From Psychrobacter urativorans (GTDB lineage: Bacteria > Pseudomonadota > Gammaproteobacteria > Pseudomonadales > Moraxellaceae): DNA of 64,000 bases. How positions within the stretch are numbered: position 1 is the first letter of the stretch; each line of letters starts with the position of its first letter. The notes under the pieces were generated by a model, which saw only the letters and a list, made by a program, of their open reading frames with translations, did no database searches and was not told the DNA's origin. Shown in pieces: positions 18,405 to 27,566 of the stretch. The stretch covers positions 62,001-126,000 of the forward strand of contig NZ_CAJHBR010000005.1 in assembly GCF_904846695.1 (NCBI RefSeq), read 5' to 3'. The translations under genes and the position numbers were made by a program.

Positions 18405-18968
18405 CTATTCTACAATTTCAATCGGCATGCCTACTTTATAGATAGCCATGATTTCATCCATCTCATCATTAGTGACTGCAATACAGCCATCCGTCCAATC
18501 ACGTTGCTGAGTAATCGCCGCCAAATGACCTAAACCGTTAGTCTGGCCATGAATCATAATGTCGCCGCCAGCATTAACGCCAAGCTTTTTGGCACGGGCT
18601 TTATCAGCAGCATTAGGGTAGCTAACATGAATAGAGCGATAAAATTTAGATTTTTCGTTTTTATAATCTAAAATATAGTTGCCTGTCGGGGTACGCTCAT
18701 CACCTTGGCGCTGCTTATGACCTGCTGGACTGTCTCCTAAGGCCACATGGTAACTCTTGATAACTTCACCTTTATTCATTAGCTTTAACAGGCGATTAGA
18801 CTTATCGACAAATATCTTATCGATAGTTACGCTGTCATCGATAGGCTGCTCACGGTTAGTGACACTCTTGGCATAACTGCTAGTAGCGACACTAATAATC
18901 AGCACAAAGCCAATAGCGACTAGTAACCAGCGTAAGCCTTTATTAGTATCCGTAGTAGAAAACGACAT
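18405..18968 (-). CDS. YkuD-type L,D-transpeptidase
   Basis: A protein of 187 residues. One N-terminal membrane helix (WLLVAIGFVLIISVATSSYA, about residues 14-33) serves as signal or anchor to the periplasm. The catalytic domain carries MIHGQTNGLG and the cysteine motif DWTDGCIAVTN near residue 162, where the thiol attacks the peptidoglycan tetrapeptide. The domain resembles the YafK/ErfK-like group that crosslinks peptidoglycan or cuts lipoprotein links. The start has AAGGA at normal spacing. It is transcribed alone, with a terminator 110 bases after the stop. Confidence 0.88.
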   Translation of the reverse strand: MSFSTTDTNKGLRWLLVAIGFVLIISVATSSYAKSVTNREQPIDDSVTIDKIFVDKSNRLLKLMNKGEVIKSYHVALGDSPAGHKQRQGDERTPTGNYILDYKNEKSKFYRSIHVSYPNAADKARAKKLGVNAGGDIMIHGQTNGLGHLAAITQQRDWTDGCIAVTNDEMDEIMAIYKVGMPIEIVE

Positions 18969-19119
18969 AGGTTTTAATCCTTATTAGAGCTATTTGAATG
19001 CTGGGTAAAAACTTTTGCCATCAATATAGCAAAACCTAGGGCTAAGTTATGTGCGAATACTATTAATACCCTGAATACTGCGAGTACCTTAAATCCTGCG
19101 AAAACCGACTTTGTAAGTC

Positions 19120-19923
19120 TTAAGTCATACGAATAGCCCCATCCAAGCGAATCACTTCACCATTTAGATAAGCGTTATCAATGATATGGGTAACTAACTT
19201 AGCAAACTCACTAGGTGCGCCCAAGCGCTTAGGATAAGGAACGGCTAACTCCAACTGCTCGCGCGCTTTTTCTGGGATGCTATTCATCATTGGGGTGCCA
19301 AAAACTCCGGGCGCAATAGTCATTACCCGAATACCATGACGTGCCAGCTCACGAGCCAAAGGTAGAGTCAAGCCAACTACCCCAGCTTTAGAAGAGGCAT
19401 AACTGGCTTGGCCAACTTGTCCATCAAAGGCTGCAACGGAGGCGGTATTGATAATCACCCCTTGATCTAGATTCTTTTCAGTCTCTTGATTGGCATCACT
19501 ACTAGCGATATTAGTAGCAGCAACTCGGCGAGCAATACTAGCAGCTACTAAGCGTGCCACATTGAAGGAGCCAACTAGATTAATATTCACTCCACGGCTA
19601 AATGCCTCAAGGTCGGCAGGATTGTTATCACGATCGAGTAACTTTTGTACTACGGCGATACCAGCGCAGTTAATAGAACCTTGTAAGCCACCAAAATCTT
19701 GTTCGGCTAGCTGTACAGCAGCTTGTACTTCATCGCCATTAGTTACATCACAACGTGTAAAACGTACCTTAGCGCCTAGCTCTGCCACTAAAGCTTGACC
19801 AGCGGCTTCATTGAGATCCGCTATGACTACATTACCACCTTGAGCTGTGATAGCCCGAACTACGGCTTCGCCCAGTCCAGATGCCCCACCAGTAACCAAA
19901 AAACTGCTGTTTTCAATTTGCAT
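19120..19923 (-). CDS. SDR-family dehydrogenase, 3-hydroxyacyl-CoA dehydrogenase type 2-like
   Basis: A protein of 267 residues with the classical short-chain dehydrogenase layout: NAD-binding TGGASGLG at the N-terminus, the acidic residue after the second strand (VVIADLN) favouring NAD over NADP, NCAG, and the catalytic YASSKAG (Tyr-x3-Lys) in the middle. The closing segment (GVFGTPMMNSIPEKAREQLE) is typical of the HSD17B10-like 3-hydroxyacyl-CoA dehydrogenases that oxidise short or branched hydroxyacyl-CoA. The exact substrate is inferred. There is an unusual short insertion around residues 138-150 before the catalytic strand. AAGGA precedes the ATG. Confidence 0.85.
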   Translation of the reverse strand: MQIENSSFLVTGGASGLGEAVVRAITAQGGNVVIADLNEAAGQALVAELGAKVRFTRCDVTNGDEVQAAVQLAEQDFGGLQGSINCAGIAVVQKLLDRDNNPADLEAFSRGVNINLVGSFNVARLVAASIARRVAATNIASSDANQETEKNLDQGVIINTASVAAFDGQVGQASYASSKAGVVGLTLPLARELARHGIRVMTIAPGVFGTPMMNSIPEKAREQLELAVPYPKRLGAPSEFAKLVTHIIDNAYLNGEVIRLDGAIRMT

Positions 19924-19972
19924 AACTATTCCTTTAGTGATGAATTAATTTTTTATTACTACTCTATTAGGG

Positions 19973-21118
19973 TCAAATCTCTAAGCTATGCAAGAATGCA
20001 AGCAAAGCTTTTTCTTCAGAGCTTTGATACTGCTTAGTGCGTCCACGTCTTGCTTGTTTATAAGGTTCAAAGAACTCTCCAGCCAAAAACCGCTCGATGA
20101 TAACGGGGTGAATATAGGAGGAGCGGCAGACACTAGGGGTATTGCCTAACTCGCTAGCTACTTCTTTGACCATTTCTGTCACTAATGATTGGCGCATCTT
20201 GCTATGCGGTTCGCTGGCGACTATCTCTGCTCCTGTGGGGCTGTGTAGCTCGTCATAGAGATAGCTGGCAGCCAACACACTAGCCATCCAAGTACGAAAA
20301 TCTTTGGCACTATAGCGTCTATCAACCTCTTCTTGATCCTGATTATCACTACTACTATCAGCACACAGATTCTCACGTAAGTAACGATTGATATCAGCGC
20401 TATCCACCACTTGCTTGTCCCCTTGCTCATCAAGATATTTGAATATCTGATAGCCAGGTAGCTCCGAGCACGCTTGTACAATAGCAATCAAACGCTCATC
20501 TTGTAATTCAATATGATGAGTTTTGGCACTCTTACCAACGAAGTCAAAGGCCAACCCATTGTCGATCTCGCTGACATGCTTACTGCGTAGAGTACTAAGA
20601 CCGTAGCTCTTGTTGAGCTTAGCATAGCGACTATTACCTATCCGAATTAGGGTGGTCTCTAACAGTTTGACTACCGCAGCCAATACATTAGCACGAGATA
20701 ACGACGTTGTCTCCAAATCCAGCTCAACTTGCGCACGCAGATTAGGTAACGCCTCAGCAAAGCCAATCATAGCATCGAACTTGGCTTGGTCACGCACATT
20801 ATCCCAAAGCGCATGGTATAAATATTGCTTACGCGCTTTGTCATCACGACCAGTCGATTGGATATGCCCTCTGTCATCTTGGCATATCCACACCTCTGAC
20901 CACATCGGTGGAATAACTAACGCCTCAAAACGTTGGCGTAGCTTTTTATCTTTGACCGTATGGCCAGTAGCATCACGATAAGTAAAACCGCGCCCATGAC
21001 GACGACGCTGATAGCCTGGTTCCTCATCACTAACATAAAGTAGCTTGGCACGGCGTGCAAGCGACTCATAATCATGACGTAGATCCTCTATCATTGCTTG
21101 CTCAGTGCGATTAGCCAT
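19973..21118 (-). CDS. DNA topoisomerase IB (poxvirus-like)
   Basis: A protein of 381 residues. The family relaxes supercoils by nicking one strand through a 3'-phosphotyrosine. N-terminal domain: RRRHGRGFTYRDATG. The catalytic C-terminal domain has SKHVSEIDNGLAFDFVGKSAK (basic catalytic region), YSAKDFRTWMASVL and the nucleophile Tyr335 in SSYIHPVIIERF. The bacterial members are sporadically distributed and often thought to be horizontally acquired. It lies 49 bases upstream of the SDR gene on the same strand, perhaps as an operon. Confidence 0.93.
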   Translation of the reverse strand: MANRTEQAMIEDLRHDYESLARRAKLLYVSDEEPGYQRRRHGRGFTYRDATGHTVKDKKLRQRFEALVIPPMWSEVWICQDDRGHIQSTGRDDKARKQYLYHALWDNVRDQAKFDAMIGFAEALPNLRAQVELDLETTSLSRANVLAAVVKLLETTLIRIGNSRYAKLNKSYGLSTLRSKHVSEIDNGLAFDFVGKSAKTHHIELQDERLIAIVQACSELPGYQIFKYLDEQGDKQVVDSADINRYLRENLCADSSSDNQDQEEVDRRYSAKDFRTWMASVLAASYLYDELHSPTGAEIVASEPHSKMRQSLVTEMVKEVASELGNTPSVCRSSYIHPVIIERFLAGEFFEPYKQARRGRTKQYQSSEEKALLAFLHSLEI

Positions 21119-21431
21119 AAAATAGTGCGCCTTTTTTCACTAATATTTTGAGTAAGCTATCGCCAGCAGCTGCTCGGACTTTAGCCCTTAGATATTTTAT
21201 TTTGAGTCATTAAAGTTTAGTAGTAGACAGTCAATAACCTGTCGTAGCCTTAGCATAGAGAGTTCGCAGTTTTTTTACTGTTTGTTTGCCACGCCTAATG
21301 TGTAATCCTGTGTAAAACCTGCAACCGTCTAAAGGCACCCTTTCGCACAATATGATGGCTGGCAGGGTTATAAAATCATGACTATTAAGGCATAATTTAA
21401 CACCCTTTAACTTTGTAAAGCTGAATAAACT
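21119..21431. other. 313-base divergent gap, topoisomerase IB / GNAT
   Basis: It holds the promoters of two divergent genes. For the rightward gene TATAAA near 21370 is a plausible -10 box. No repeat, operator or RNA gene was recognised. Confidence 0.4.
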
Positions 21432-21887
21432 ATGACTAGTAAATCTTCTATTACCATAACCGCGCTTGTAGATTCTGACTATGAGGCTTGGCTAACGCTA
21501 TGGCAAAACTATTTGAGCTTTTATGAGACTAGCTTAGCGGCTGAAACCACCGACTGTACTTGGCGCAAGATAATCGATAGTGAGATAGCAATCTATGGCT
21601 TTGGCGCTCGGATAGCTGGTGTATTAGTCGGCATCACTCATGTCGTGCTACACCCTAATACTTGGAACACTACTGACTGTTGCTATTTGGAAGATTTATA
21701 TGTTGATGGATCGGTACGTGGACAAGGGGTTGGTCGTACGTTGATTGAATACGTTTATGATTTCGCTAAGCAACGAGGCTGTAATCGTGTTTATTGGACT
21801 ACGCAACAGAGCAACACCCCAGCACGGATACTCTATGATCATATCGCTAGTCAAACAGATATGGTGCAATACCGAAAAGATTTATGA
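21432..21887 (+). CDS. GNAT-family N-acetyltransferase
   Basis: A protein of 151 residues, a single GNAT domain. The acetyl-CoA binding motif A is in LYVDGSVRGQGVGRTLIEYV, with the usual Q/R-x-x-G-x-G/A core (RGQGVG), and motif B in YWTTQQSNTPARILYD. Closest in shape to small acetyltransferases that act on amino acids, amines or antibiotics, but the substrate cannot be inferred. It is a lone gene facing away from the topoisomerase and closed by a strong terminator. Confidence 0.88.
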   Translation: MTSKSSITITALVDSDYEAWLTLWQNYLSFYETSLAAETTDCTWRKIIDSEIAIYGFGARIAGVLVGITHVVLHPNTWNTTDCCYLEDLYVDGSVRGQGVGRTLIEYVYDFAKQRGCNRVYWTTQQSNTPARILYDHIASQTDMVQYRKDL

Positions 21888-21943
21888 CTCAAAGCAGTTT
21901 ACCGCTCAGTTAGTCATATAATAGGTATAAAAATAACAGCCAT

Positions 21944-21981
21944 AAAAAAACGCCAATCAGATAATGTTTGGCGTTTTTTTT
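21944..21981 (+). terminator. Bidirectional terminator between GNAT and ppnP
   Basis: AAACGCCAA pairs with TTGGCGTTT around an 11-base loop, with A- and T-runs on the flanks. It sits between convergent genes. Confidence 0.9.
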
Positions 21982-22023
21982 AGCGGGGAAAACTATCTAC
22001 ATAACCGCTACTAGTTACAAATC

Positions 22024-22308
22024 CTACTTACCATATAAGCATAGATAAGCACTTTCAACCGCGACTTTTACTTTGAATTTTTTATTGGCTTCAATAGTAA
22101 ATTGCTCGCCAGCAGCAAAGGTTTGCCACTCATCGCTGTCAGGCAACTTGACCGTTAATGCGCCACTAACCACACTCATAGTCTCAAACTCGCTAGTACC
22201 GAACTCATAGTCACCGATAGACATAACGCCTACAGTAGCTGGCTTAGTGGCAGTTTGAAAGGCAATAGAAGTCACTTTATCATCAAAATATTGATTCACG
22301 CTTGGCAT
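22024..22308 (-). CDS. ppnP: Pyrimidine/purine nucleoside phosphorylase (DUF1255)
   Basis: A protein of 94 residues, the usual length of PpnP (YaiE). The family phosphorolyses several nucleosides to free base and ribose 1-phosphate. The cupin-like beta fold is visible: [26 protein letters not shown], then the conserved [16 protein letters not shown] and [13 protein letters not shown]. It has a good AAGGA. It follows prfB by 45 bases on the same strand and probably shares the transcript, ending at the terminator at 21944. Confidence 0.92.
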   Translation of the reverse strand: MPSVNQYFDDKVTSIAFQTATKPATVGVMSIGDYEFGTSEFETMSVVSGALTVKLPDSDEWQTFAAGEQFTIEANKKFKVKVAVESAYLCLYGK

Positions 22309-22353
22309 AATCTTCCTTAAGTAAGTTTTGGTTTTTTGAATACGAATTGAGGC

Positions 22354-23449
22354 TTATAAACCCGCTTTTAGACTGGCTTCGATAAACTGATCCAAGTCGC
22401 CATCGAGTACCGCACCAGTATTAAAGGTTTCAACACCAGTACGTAAGTCTTTGATACGCGAGTCATCAAGGACATAAGAGCGAATCTGGCTGCCCCAACC
22501 GACATCCGACTTACCGTCTTCAACCGCTTGTTGGCTCTCCATGCGCTTTTGCATTTCCAGCTCATAAAGTTTAGCACGCAGCATTTTCATCGCTGTGGCT
22601 TTGTTACCATGCTGACTACGCTCGTTCTGACAAGTCACTACGACACCACTTGGGTCGTGAGTAATACGCACCGCAGAGTCAGTAGTGTTTACATGCTGAC
22701 CACCAGCGCCCGATGAGCGATAGGTGTCAATGCGCAAATCTGCTGGATTAATATCGATATCGATATCGTCATCAATCTCAGGCGATACAAACACTGCAGC
22801 GAATGAAGTATGACGGCCGTTATTACTATCGAACGGTGACTTACGGACTAAGCGATGCACACCGATCTCTGTGCGTAACCAACCAAAAGCATAATCGCCT
22901 TTGATCTCGATGGTTGCTGACTTGATACCTGCCACGCTGCCAGATGAGATCTCAATGACCTCAACCTTAAAGCCATGCGCTTCTGCCCAGCGGGTGTACA
23001 TACGCAGCAGCATTTCCGCCCAATCTTGCGCTTCAGTACCCCCGCTACCAGACTGAATATCCAAATAGCAATTATTAGGGTCCATCTCACCACTGAACAT
23101 CCGGCGAAACTCTAAATCAGCTACCCGCTTTTCGGCACTGTCCAGCTCAGCTTGCACATCGTTAAGCAAGGACTCATCTTCCGCTTCAACTGCTAATTCT
23201 AGCATCGCTGTTGCATCTTCTAAGGTAGTCTCAAGCGATACCACTACGTCGATAACGCCATCCAAATGGCTCTTTTCTTTATTAATCTTAGTCGCCCGCT
23301 CAGGATCGTTCCATAGCTCAGGGTTTTCTAATTCTAAATTGACTTCTTCTAAGCGCTCTTGCTTACCATCGAAGTCAAAGATACCTCCGTAAGTCCTGTC
23401 CACGCTCAGATAAGTCTTTGATTTGCTCTTGGTACGGATTGATTTCCAT
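22354..23449 (-). CDS. prfB: Peptide chain release factor 2, programmed +1 frameshift
   Basis: The gene starts with ATG at 23449 and encodes [20 protein letters not shown] and four more residues, then a UGA at codon 25. A +1 shift continues into the long frame, giving 364 residues, against 365 in E. coli. The release factor recognises UAA and UGA; SPF in [13 protein letters not shown] is the stop-codon tripeptide and [13 protein letters not shown] carries the GGQ catalytic loop. Without the shift the main frame would lack its N-terminus and would have to start at a GTG at 23403. Low RF2 lets the ribosome shift, so the protein regulates itself. ppnP follows closely downstream. Confidence 0.96.
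23374..23389 (-). promoter_or_regulatory. RF2 programmed frameshift site
   Basis: Reading leftward: CGGAGG, TAT, CTT, TGA, C. The internal Shine-Dalgarno-like GGAGG, the slippery CTT and the in-frame TGA followed by C match the conserved prfB site (E. coli has AGGGGG, TAT, CTT, TGA, C). Confidence 0.95.
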
Positions 23450-23501
23450 AAATTTTCCTAAGGGTTAATAAGTAATAAAAATAAGATAAATAGGGTCTGT
23501 T

Positions 23502-23572
23502 GTAGGCTGGCGTTTTTAGCCCCGCTGCAAGACTTTGCAAGTTTAAAATGCTGGGTTAAAAACCTAGCCTAC
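23502..23572. repeat. Imperfect 71-base inverted repeat
   Basis: GTAGGCT at 23502 and AGCCTAC ending at 23572 are perfect ends. Inside, the arms TAGGCTGGCGTTTTTAGCCC and GGGTTAAAAACCTAGCCTA remain mostly complementary. It looks like a small non-coding mobile or REP-type element in the prfB/HAD gap. Confidence 0.6.
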
Positions 23573-23681
23573 GCCTGAAAAGCGTTAAAAAATTGCAATG
23601 CAACTTTAGCTTTGCAAGGGAAATTCTTTAAATAGAACTCCAACAATCATGACAGTCACGGAACGCTGAGCTAAATTATCA

Positions 23682-23699
23682 CGTGGGTTACCACCCACG
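23682..23699. repeat. REP-like palindrome
   Basis: CGTGGGT, four bases TACC, ACCCACG. It has no T-tract. The word looks like a dispersed repetitive extragenic palindrome; copy number elsewhere in the genome cannot be judged here. Confidence 0.5.
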
Positions 23700-23731
23700 C
23701 TACTTATAAAATATTCGATACCTGAATAAAA

Positions 23732-24469
23732 CTAAATACTCCAATCTTCTACTGCCCAGCGGTGCGCTAAAGCGTGCGCATGTAAAGCATCGTCGGGCGA
23801 GACGCAAACGGCCATATCCGCCCATTGCAATAACGGTAAATCATTTTTGGAATCCGAATAAGCGTAAGTTTTATCAAAGCTAACGCCAGCAGCTTGCTGC
23901 TTGTCCAGCCATTTATTCAGATGATAGATTTTACCTTCTTTGAAATTGGGTTTGTCAGTTAATTTACCGGTATAACGCTTATCAATGATTTCAAGTGGCG
24001 TCGCTAATACATTCGCCCGCTCAACGCCAAAGCGCTTAGCGATAGCCGATACTACAAAATCGTTAGTCGCTGAGATAATCACGACATCATGGCCTAATTC
24101 GATATGTTCAGCCAATACCTTTAGGGCCTTTGGACGTATATGCGGTTCGATCTCAGTCTGGATATAGTGTTCACGTAGCTCATGCAAGCGCGGCAGCGGC
24201 AAGCTAGTCAAAAACTGCGCTACAAACTCATTATATTCAGTCGCATCTAGCGTGCCTTCGATGTATTGCTCATAGAATGCTTGATTGGCAGTTCGATATT
24301 CTGCCTCATCAACCAGACCGTTATTGACAATATATTCACCCCATAAATAGTCGCTATCGACATCAAGTAGAGTATGGTCTAAGTCAAATAAAGCTAAAGT
24401 GCGCTTTGATGCGGGGATGTCATTAACAGAAGAATAGTTAAGTGAAGAATCAATAGCTGGGTTACTCAT
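23732..24469 (-). CDS. HAD-IB family phosphatase (SerB-like)
   Basis: A protein of 245 residues. Motif I FDLDHTLLD has the nucleophile Asp and the acid-base Asp; motif II is ISATNDF; motif III K in NFKEGK and motif IV YSDSKNDLPLL. The cap (about residues 45-120) is helical, as in subfamily IB phosphatases that act on phosphoserine, histidinol phosphate or similar small molecules. The N-terminal 25 residues are extra and low-complexity. The substrate is unknown. It is transcribed leftward and separated from prfB by a repeat-bearing gap. Confidence 0.85.
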   Translation of the reverse strand: MSNPAIDSSLNYSSVNDIPASKRTLALFDLDHTLLDVDSDYLWGEYIVNNGLVDEAEYRTANQAFYEQYIEGTLDATEYNEFVAQFLTSLPLPRLHELREHYIQTEIEPHIRPKALKVLAEHIELGHDVVIISATNDFVVSAIAKRFGVERANVLATPLEIIDKRYTGKLTDKPNFKEGKIYHLNKWLDKQQAAGVSFDKTYAYSDSKNDLPLLQWADMAVCVSPDDALHAHALAHRWAVEDWSI

Positions 24470-24536
24470 AGGGTGATACTCGTCAATAATAGGTAAGCAT
24501 ACTTAGAATGGTAGTAACTGTAAAGCTGGCGCCTCT

Positions 24537-24564
24537 CTATTCAGGCATAGCTATTCAGGCATAG
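24537..24564. repeat. 14-bp tandem duplication at the carbonic anhydrase stop
   Basis: CTATTCAGGCATAG occurs twice in a row. The second copy (24551-24564) encodes the last codons and stop of the gamma carbonic anhydrase; the first lies just beyond the stop. It looks like a recent slippage that did not change the protein. Confidence 0.85.
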
Positions 24565-25087
24565 CTATTTCTTTTAGACCATTTTTAAACTTTTGGCAAC
24601 GTGCGGCATAATGCATAGCAGAGGCTTGCAGCATAGCGACTTGTTCATCAGTGAGTGTTTTGACTACTTTGGCGGGCGCGCCCATCACTAATGAGTTGTC
24701 TGGGATCTGTTTGCCTTCGGTGATTAATGCCTTAGCCCCGATGATACAGTTTTTGCCGATTTTGGCATTGTTAAGCACTACCGCACCAATGCCAATCAAG
24801 CTATTATCACCGATTTCGCAGCCATGTAACATCGCCAAATGGCCAATAGTAACATAATTGCCAATAGTGACCTCAATGCCTGCATCAGTATGGATGACGC
24901 TATTCTCTTGTACATTACTATAGTCGCCGATATGAATGCGCTCATTATCTCCACGAATTACAGCGCCGAACCAAACACTAGCTTGATGACCCAAATAGAC
25001 ATCACCAATCACTCGTGCTGAGTCGGCTACCCAACCATTAAATGGGCTAGCAAATTTAGGGACTTTGTCTAAATATTGATAAATCAT
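24551..25087 (-). CDS. Gamma carbonic anhydrase family protein (YrdA/PaaY-like)
   Basis: A protein of 178 residues. It is a left-handed beta helix with hexapeptide repeats ([35 protein letters not shown]) and a C-terminal helix. The three metal-binding histidines appear as VIHTD and then H-x4-H in [13 protein letters not shown]. The family includes carbonic anhydrases and CoA-thioester-related proteins, so the enzyme activity is likely but not certain. AAGGA lies 7 bases before the ATG. The gene is followed by the HAD phosphatase 81 bases on. Confidence 0.9.
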   Translation of the reverse strand: MIYQYLDKVPKFASPFNGWVADSARVIGDVYLGHQASVWFGAVIRGDNERIHIGDYSNVQENSVIHTDAGIEVTIGNYVTIGHLAMLHGCEIGDNSLIGIGAVVLNNAKIGKNCIIGAKALITEGKQIPDNSLVMGAPAKVVKTLTDEQVAMLQASAMHYAARCQKFKNGLKEIAMPE

Positions 25088-25465
25088 AATCGATCCTTAA
25101 TAGTGAATAGTAACTGATCAATAGCGAATAGCTAGCAATAAATGCCTAGCGATAAATCAGCGTTGATAAAGATTTTTATAATAGTCTTTATAAGCATTAG
25201 ATAATAAAAAAACCAGTCCGGCTTTATAGTACAATTGCCCAGTCATCCAAATTAGCTGCTATTAAAGGCAGTTTTTATGGTCATCAAGCTGGATTTGAAG
25301 CGAACTTTAGCACTGGTCTAGCTAGCTTTGAGCAATGAAAAAAATGACTAAATAAGCAATAAAAGAATGCTTAAGTAAGCAACCCAATAACTGAGGCTTA
25401 TCATCAAATAAAAACTGATGATAGCATTTCAATATCCATAGCAAAACATCTTTAGGAATAAGGCT
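25088..25465. other. 378-base divergent gap with a hairpin near the PAP2 gene
   Basis: TATCATCA at 25399-25406 and TGATGATA at 25416-25423 form a perfect 8-bp inverted repeat 42 bases before the PAP2 start, in the likely 5' untranslated region. I see no gene, only the two facing promoter regions. Confidence 0.4.
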
Positions 25466-26014
25466 ATGAGCCATAAAAAGTACGCCGCATCGATCTTGTT
25501 ATCATCAGGCTTGATCTTGACTAGTCCAATTTGTACCGCCAATGACTCAGATCTTACAAGAGCTGGTGATATCGTTGCGGTTGCTATCCCCGCTATTGCT
25601 TACGGTAGCACCTATTATATGGATGATAAAGCTGGTCGTAAGCAGTTCTATGGTTCATTTGCTACTAACTTTGCGGCCACGCAAGTGCTCAAAGCTACTA
25701 TCGATAAAGAGCGGCCTAACGGTAGCGATAATAACTCGTTTCCCTCTGGACATGTATCAGTAGCCTTTCAAGGCGCCAGCTTTATCCATAAACGTTATGG
25801 ACTCCAATACAGCATACCCGCTTATGTAGGCGCAGGCTTTGTCGCTTATACTCGCTTAGAAGCAGACGAGCATGATACCACTGACGTGTTGGCAGGTGCG
25901 GCGCTGGGCATTGCCAGCAGTATGTTTTTAACCAAAAGTTATAATGATAACTTACACATCGCCACTAACCTTGCCCCTGATTATTATGGATTAACCGTAA
26001 ACTATCAGTTTTAG
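25466..26014 (+). CDS. PAP2-superfamily phosphatase, exported
   Basis: A protein of 182 residues. Signal-like N-terminus (SILLSSGLILTSPICTAND). The PAP2 motifs are all present: K-x6-RP in KATIDKERP, PSGH in SFPSGHVSVAF, and R-x5-H-x3-D in RLEADEHDTTDVLAG. The family hydrolyses phosphatidate, undecaprenyl pyrophosphate or acid phosphate esters. Only the hydrophobic helices at the PAP2 core are present, so a periplasmic or membrane-anchored phosphatase is likely. It is a single gene; AGGA precedes the ATG. Confidence 0.9.
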   Translation: MSHKKYAASILLSSGLILTSPICTANDSDLTRAGDIVAVAIPAIAYGSTYYMDDKAGRKQFYGSFATNFAATQVLKATIDKERPNGSDNNSFPSGHVSVAFQGASFIHKRYGLQYSIPAYVGAGFVAYTRLEADEHDTTDVLAGAALGIASSMFLTKSYNDNLHIATNLAPDYYGLTVNYQF

Positions 26015-26085
26015 TGCGCGCCTAACTATTGTTCTTTTATGGCTTTTTCCTGTTTATGGCGCTAGCCCTGAGGGAAAAATTCTAG

Positions 26086-26327
26086 TATAATGCGCAAAAT
26101 CTGTGCCTAAGCGAGCGGACATGATACGATTTATTACTTATTCACTAATTAGTGGGTCTTGTAGTTTTCGTTGATAATGTCTTCTCGCTTTTTTGCGGCT
26201 AAATTTTGTCTCAGGCTGTTTTTTATAGTTCATTGACTGCAGTTATAGTCCTATAAATCGCAACTTTAAACCAATATTTATCCTAGCAGAACATAGGGGC
26301 ACTCACTTATAACAGCGGAGGCAATCC
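26086..26327 (+). promoter_or_regulatory. carA -10 box and long leader
   Basis: TATAAT at 26086-26091 is a perfect -10 hexamer, though no strong -35 is seen. The untranslated leader that follows is about 230 bases. It contains a possible 17-codon peptide and T-rich runs (CGCTTTTTTGCG, GCTGTTTTTTA). In Pseudomonas a leader peptide with pyrimidine-dependent attenuation controls carA; whether this one does is speculation. Confidence 0.45.
26121..26174 (+). CDS. Possible carA leader peptide (MIRFITYSLISGSCSFR)
   Basis: An ATG-started 17-codon frame inside the carA leader, with a weak GCGGA before it and a TGA at its end, followed by T-rich sequence. Position and size suggest an attenuation peptide, but the ribosome binding site is poor and no clear terminator hairpin was found. 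Confidence 0.2.
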   Translation: MIRFITYSLISGSCSFR

Positions 26328-27566
26328 TTGAATTCATCGACAGAAATACAAGCAATTTTGGCACTAGCAGACGGTACGATTTTTCGCGGTCTGAGTATCG
26401 GTAGCGCGGGTCATCGTGTCGGTGAAGTGGTATTCAATACGGCCATGACAGGGTATCAAGAAATCCTAACTGACCCTAGTTATGCCCGTCAGCTAGTGAC
26501 TCTGACTTATCCGCACATCGGCAATACAGGTACTAACTCTGAAGATGCTGAATCAGGCAATGTAGATCATAAGCATCAAATATGGGCAGAAGGCCTCATC
26601 ATTCGTGATGCCACTATGGTTACCTCTAACTTCCGCAATTCTGAATCCTTGACTGACTATCTCAAGCGTAACGATACTGTTGCTATTGCTGAGATTGATA
26701 CTCGCCAGCTTACTCGCCTATTACGGGATAAAGGCGCACAGAATGGCTGCATCATGACGGCCTCTAATGGCGAAACGATCAGTCAAGACGATGAGCAACA
26801 AGCGATTAATCTGGCAAAAGAGTTTGCTGGTATTGAAGGCATGGACTTAGCCAAAGAGTGCTGTACTTCCGATAGCTTTGAGTGGACAGCCGGTACTTGG
26901 GAATTATCTGACACCCTACTCAACCGTGATTTAGTCGGTAGCCATGATAGCGGTACTGGTGGCTTCTTTAAACAGCTCGGCACTCATATCGAGTCTAAAT
27001 ATAACGTCGTCGCTTATGACTTCGGTACTAAGACCAACATCTTGCGTATGCTCGTTGACCGTGGCTGTCATGTGACTGTGGTTCCAGCGCAGACTCCTAT
27101 CGCTGATGTGCTTGCGATGAATCCACAGGGTATCTTCTTATCAAACGGTCCTGGCGACCCTGCAGCTTGTGACTATGCTATCGATGTCGTCCGTCATATC
27201 ATCGAAGAAACTAACATTCCAACCTTTGGTATTTGCTTAGGTCATCAGCTGATCGGTCTAGCTAGTGGTGCCAATACTATCAAAATGAAAACCGGTCATC
27301 ATGGTGCTAACCATCCAGTACAGGATCTAGCCACGGGCACGGTTATGATTACCAGTCAAAATCATGGCTTTGCGGTTGATGAAGACACCCTACCTGATAA
27401 CGTTAAAGCGACCCATCGCTCACTATTTGACGGCACCAACCAAGGCATTGAGCTGACCAATAAACCAGTCTTTAGCTTCCAAGGTCATCCCGAAGCCAGT
27501 CCTGGGCCGCATGATGCTGCGCCATTGTTTGATAAGTTTGCGGCGATGATGGCTAGGTCTAAATAG
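26328..27566 (+). CDS. carA: Carbamoyl-phosphate synthase small (glutaminase) subunit
   Basis: A protein of 412 residues. It releases ammonia from glutamine for CarB, feeding arginine and pyrimidine synthesis. The class I glutaminase site is Cys303 in [11 protein letters not shown], with the His and Glu of [11 protein letters not shown]. The start codon is TTG (26328), supported by GGAGG six bases before it and by the N-terminus matching the family ([10 protein letters not shown]). The N-terminal domain and glutaminase domain are intact, though the protein is some 30 residues longer than E. coli CarA. An AT-rich gene overlaps its stop by 1 base before carB. Confidence 0.96.
   Translation: MNSSTEIQAILALADGTIFRGLSIGSAGHRVGEVVFNTAMTGYQEILTDPSYARQLVTLTYPHIGNTGTNSEDAESGNVDHKHQIWAEGLIIRDATMVTSNFRNSESLTDYLKRNDTVAIAEIDTRQLTRLLRDKGAQNGCIMTASNGETISQDDEQQAINLAKEFAGIEGMDLAKECCTSDSFEWTAGTWELSDTLLNRDLVGSHDSGTGGFFKQLGTHIESKYNVVAYDFGTKTNILRMLVDRGCHVTVVPAQTPIADVLAMNPQGIFLSNGPGDPAACDYAIDVVRHIIEETNIPTFGICLGHQLIGLASGANTIKMKTGHHGANHPVQDLATGTVMITSQNHGFAVDEDTLPDNVKATHRSLFDGTNQGIELTNKPVFSFQGHPEASPGPHDAAPLFDKFAAMMARSK

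Noticed and set aside
18336..18533. Open frame on the plus strand over the end of the L,D-transpeptidase
   Set aside because: It overlaps a clearly coding gene on the other strand and has atypical composition.
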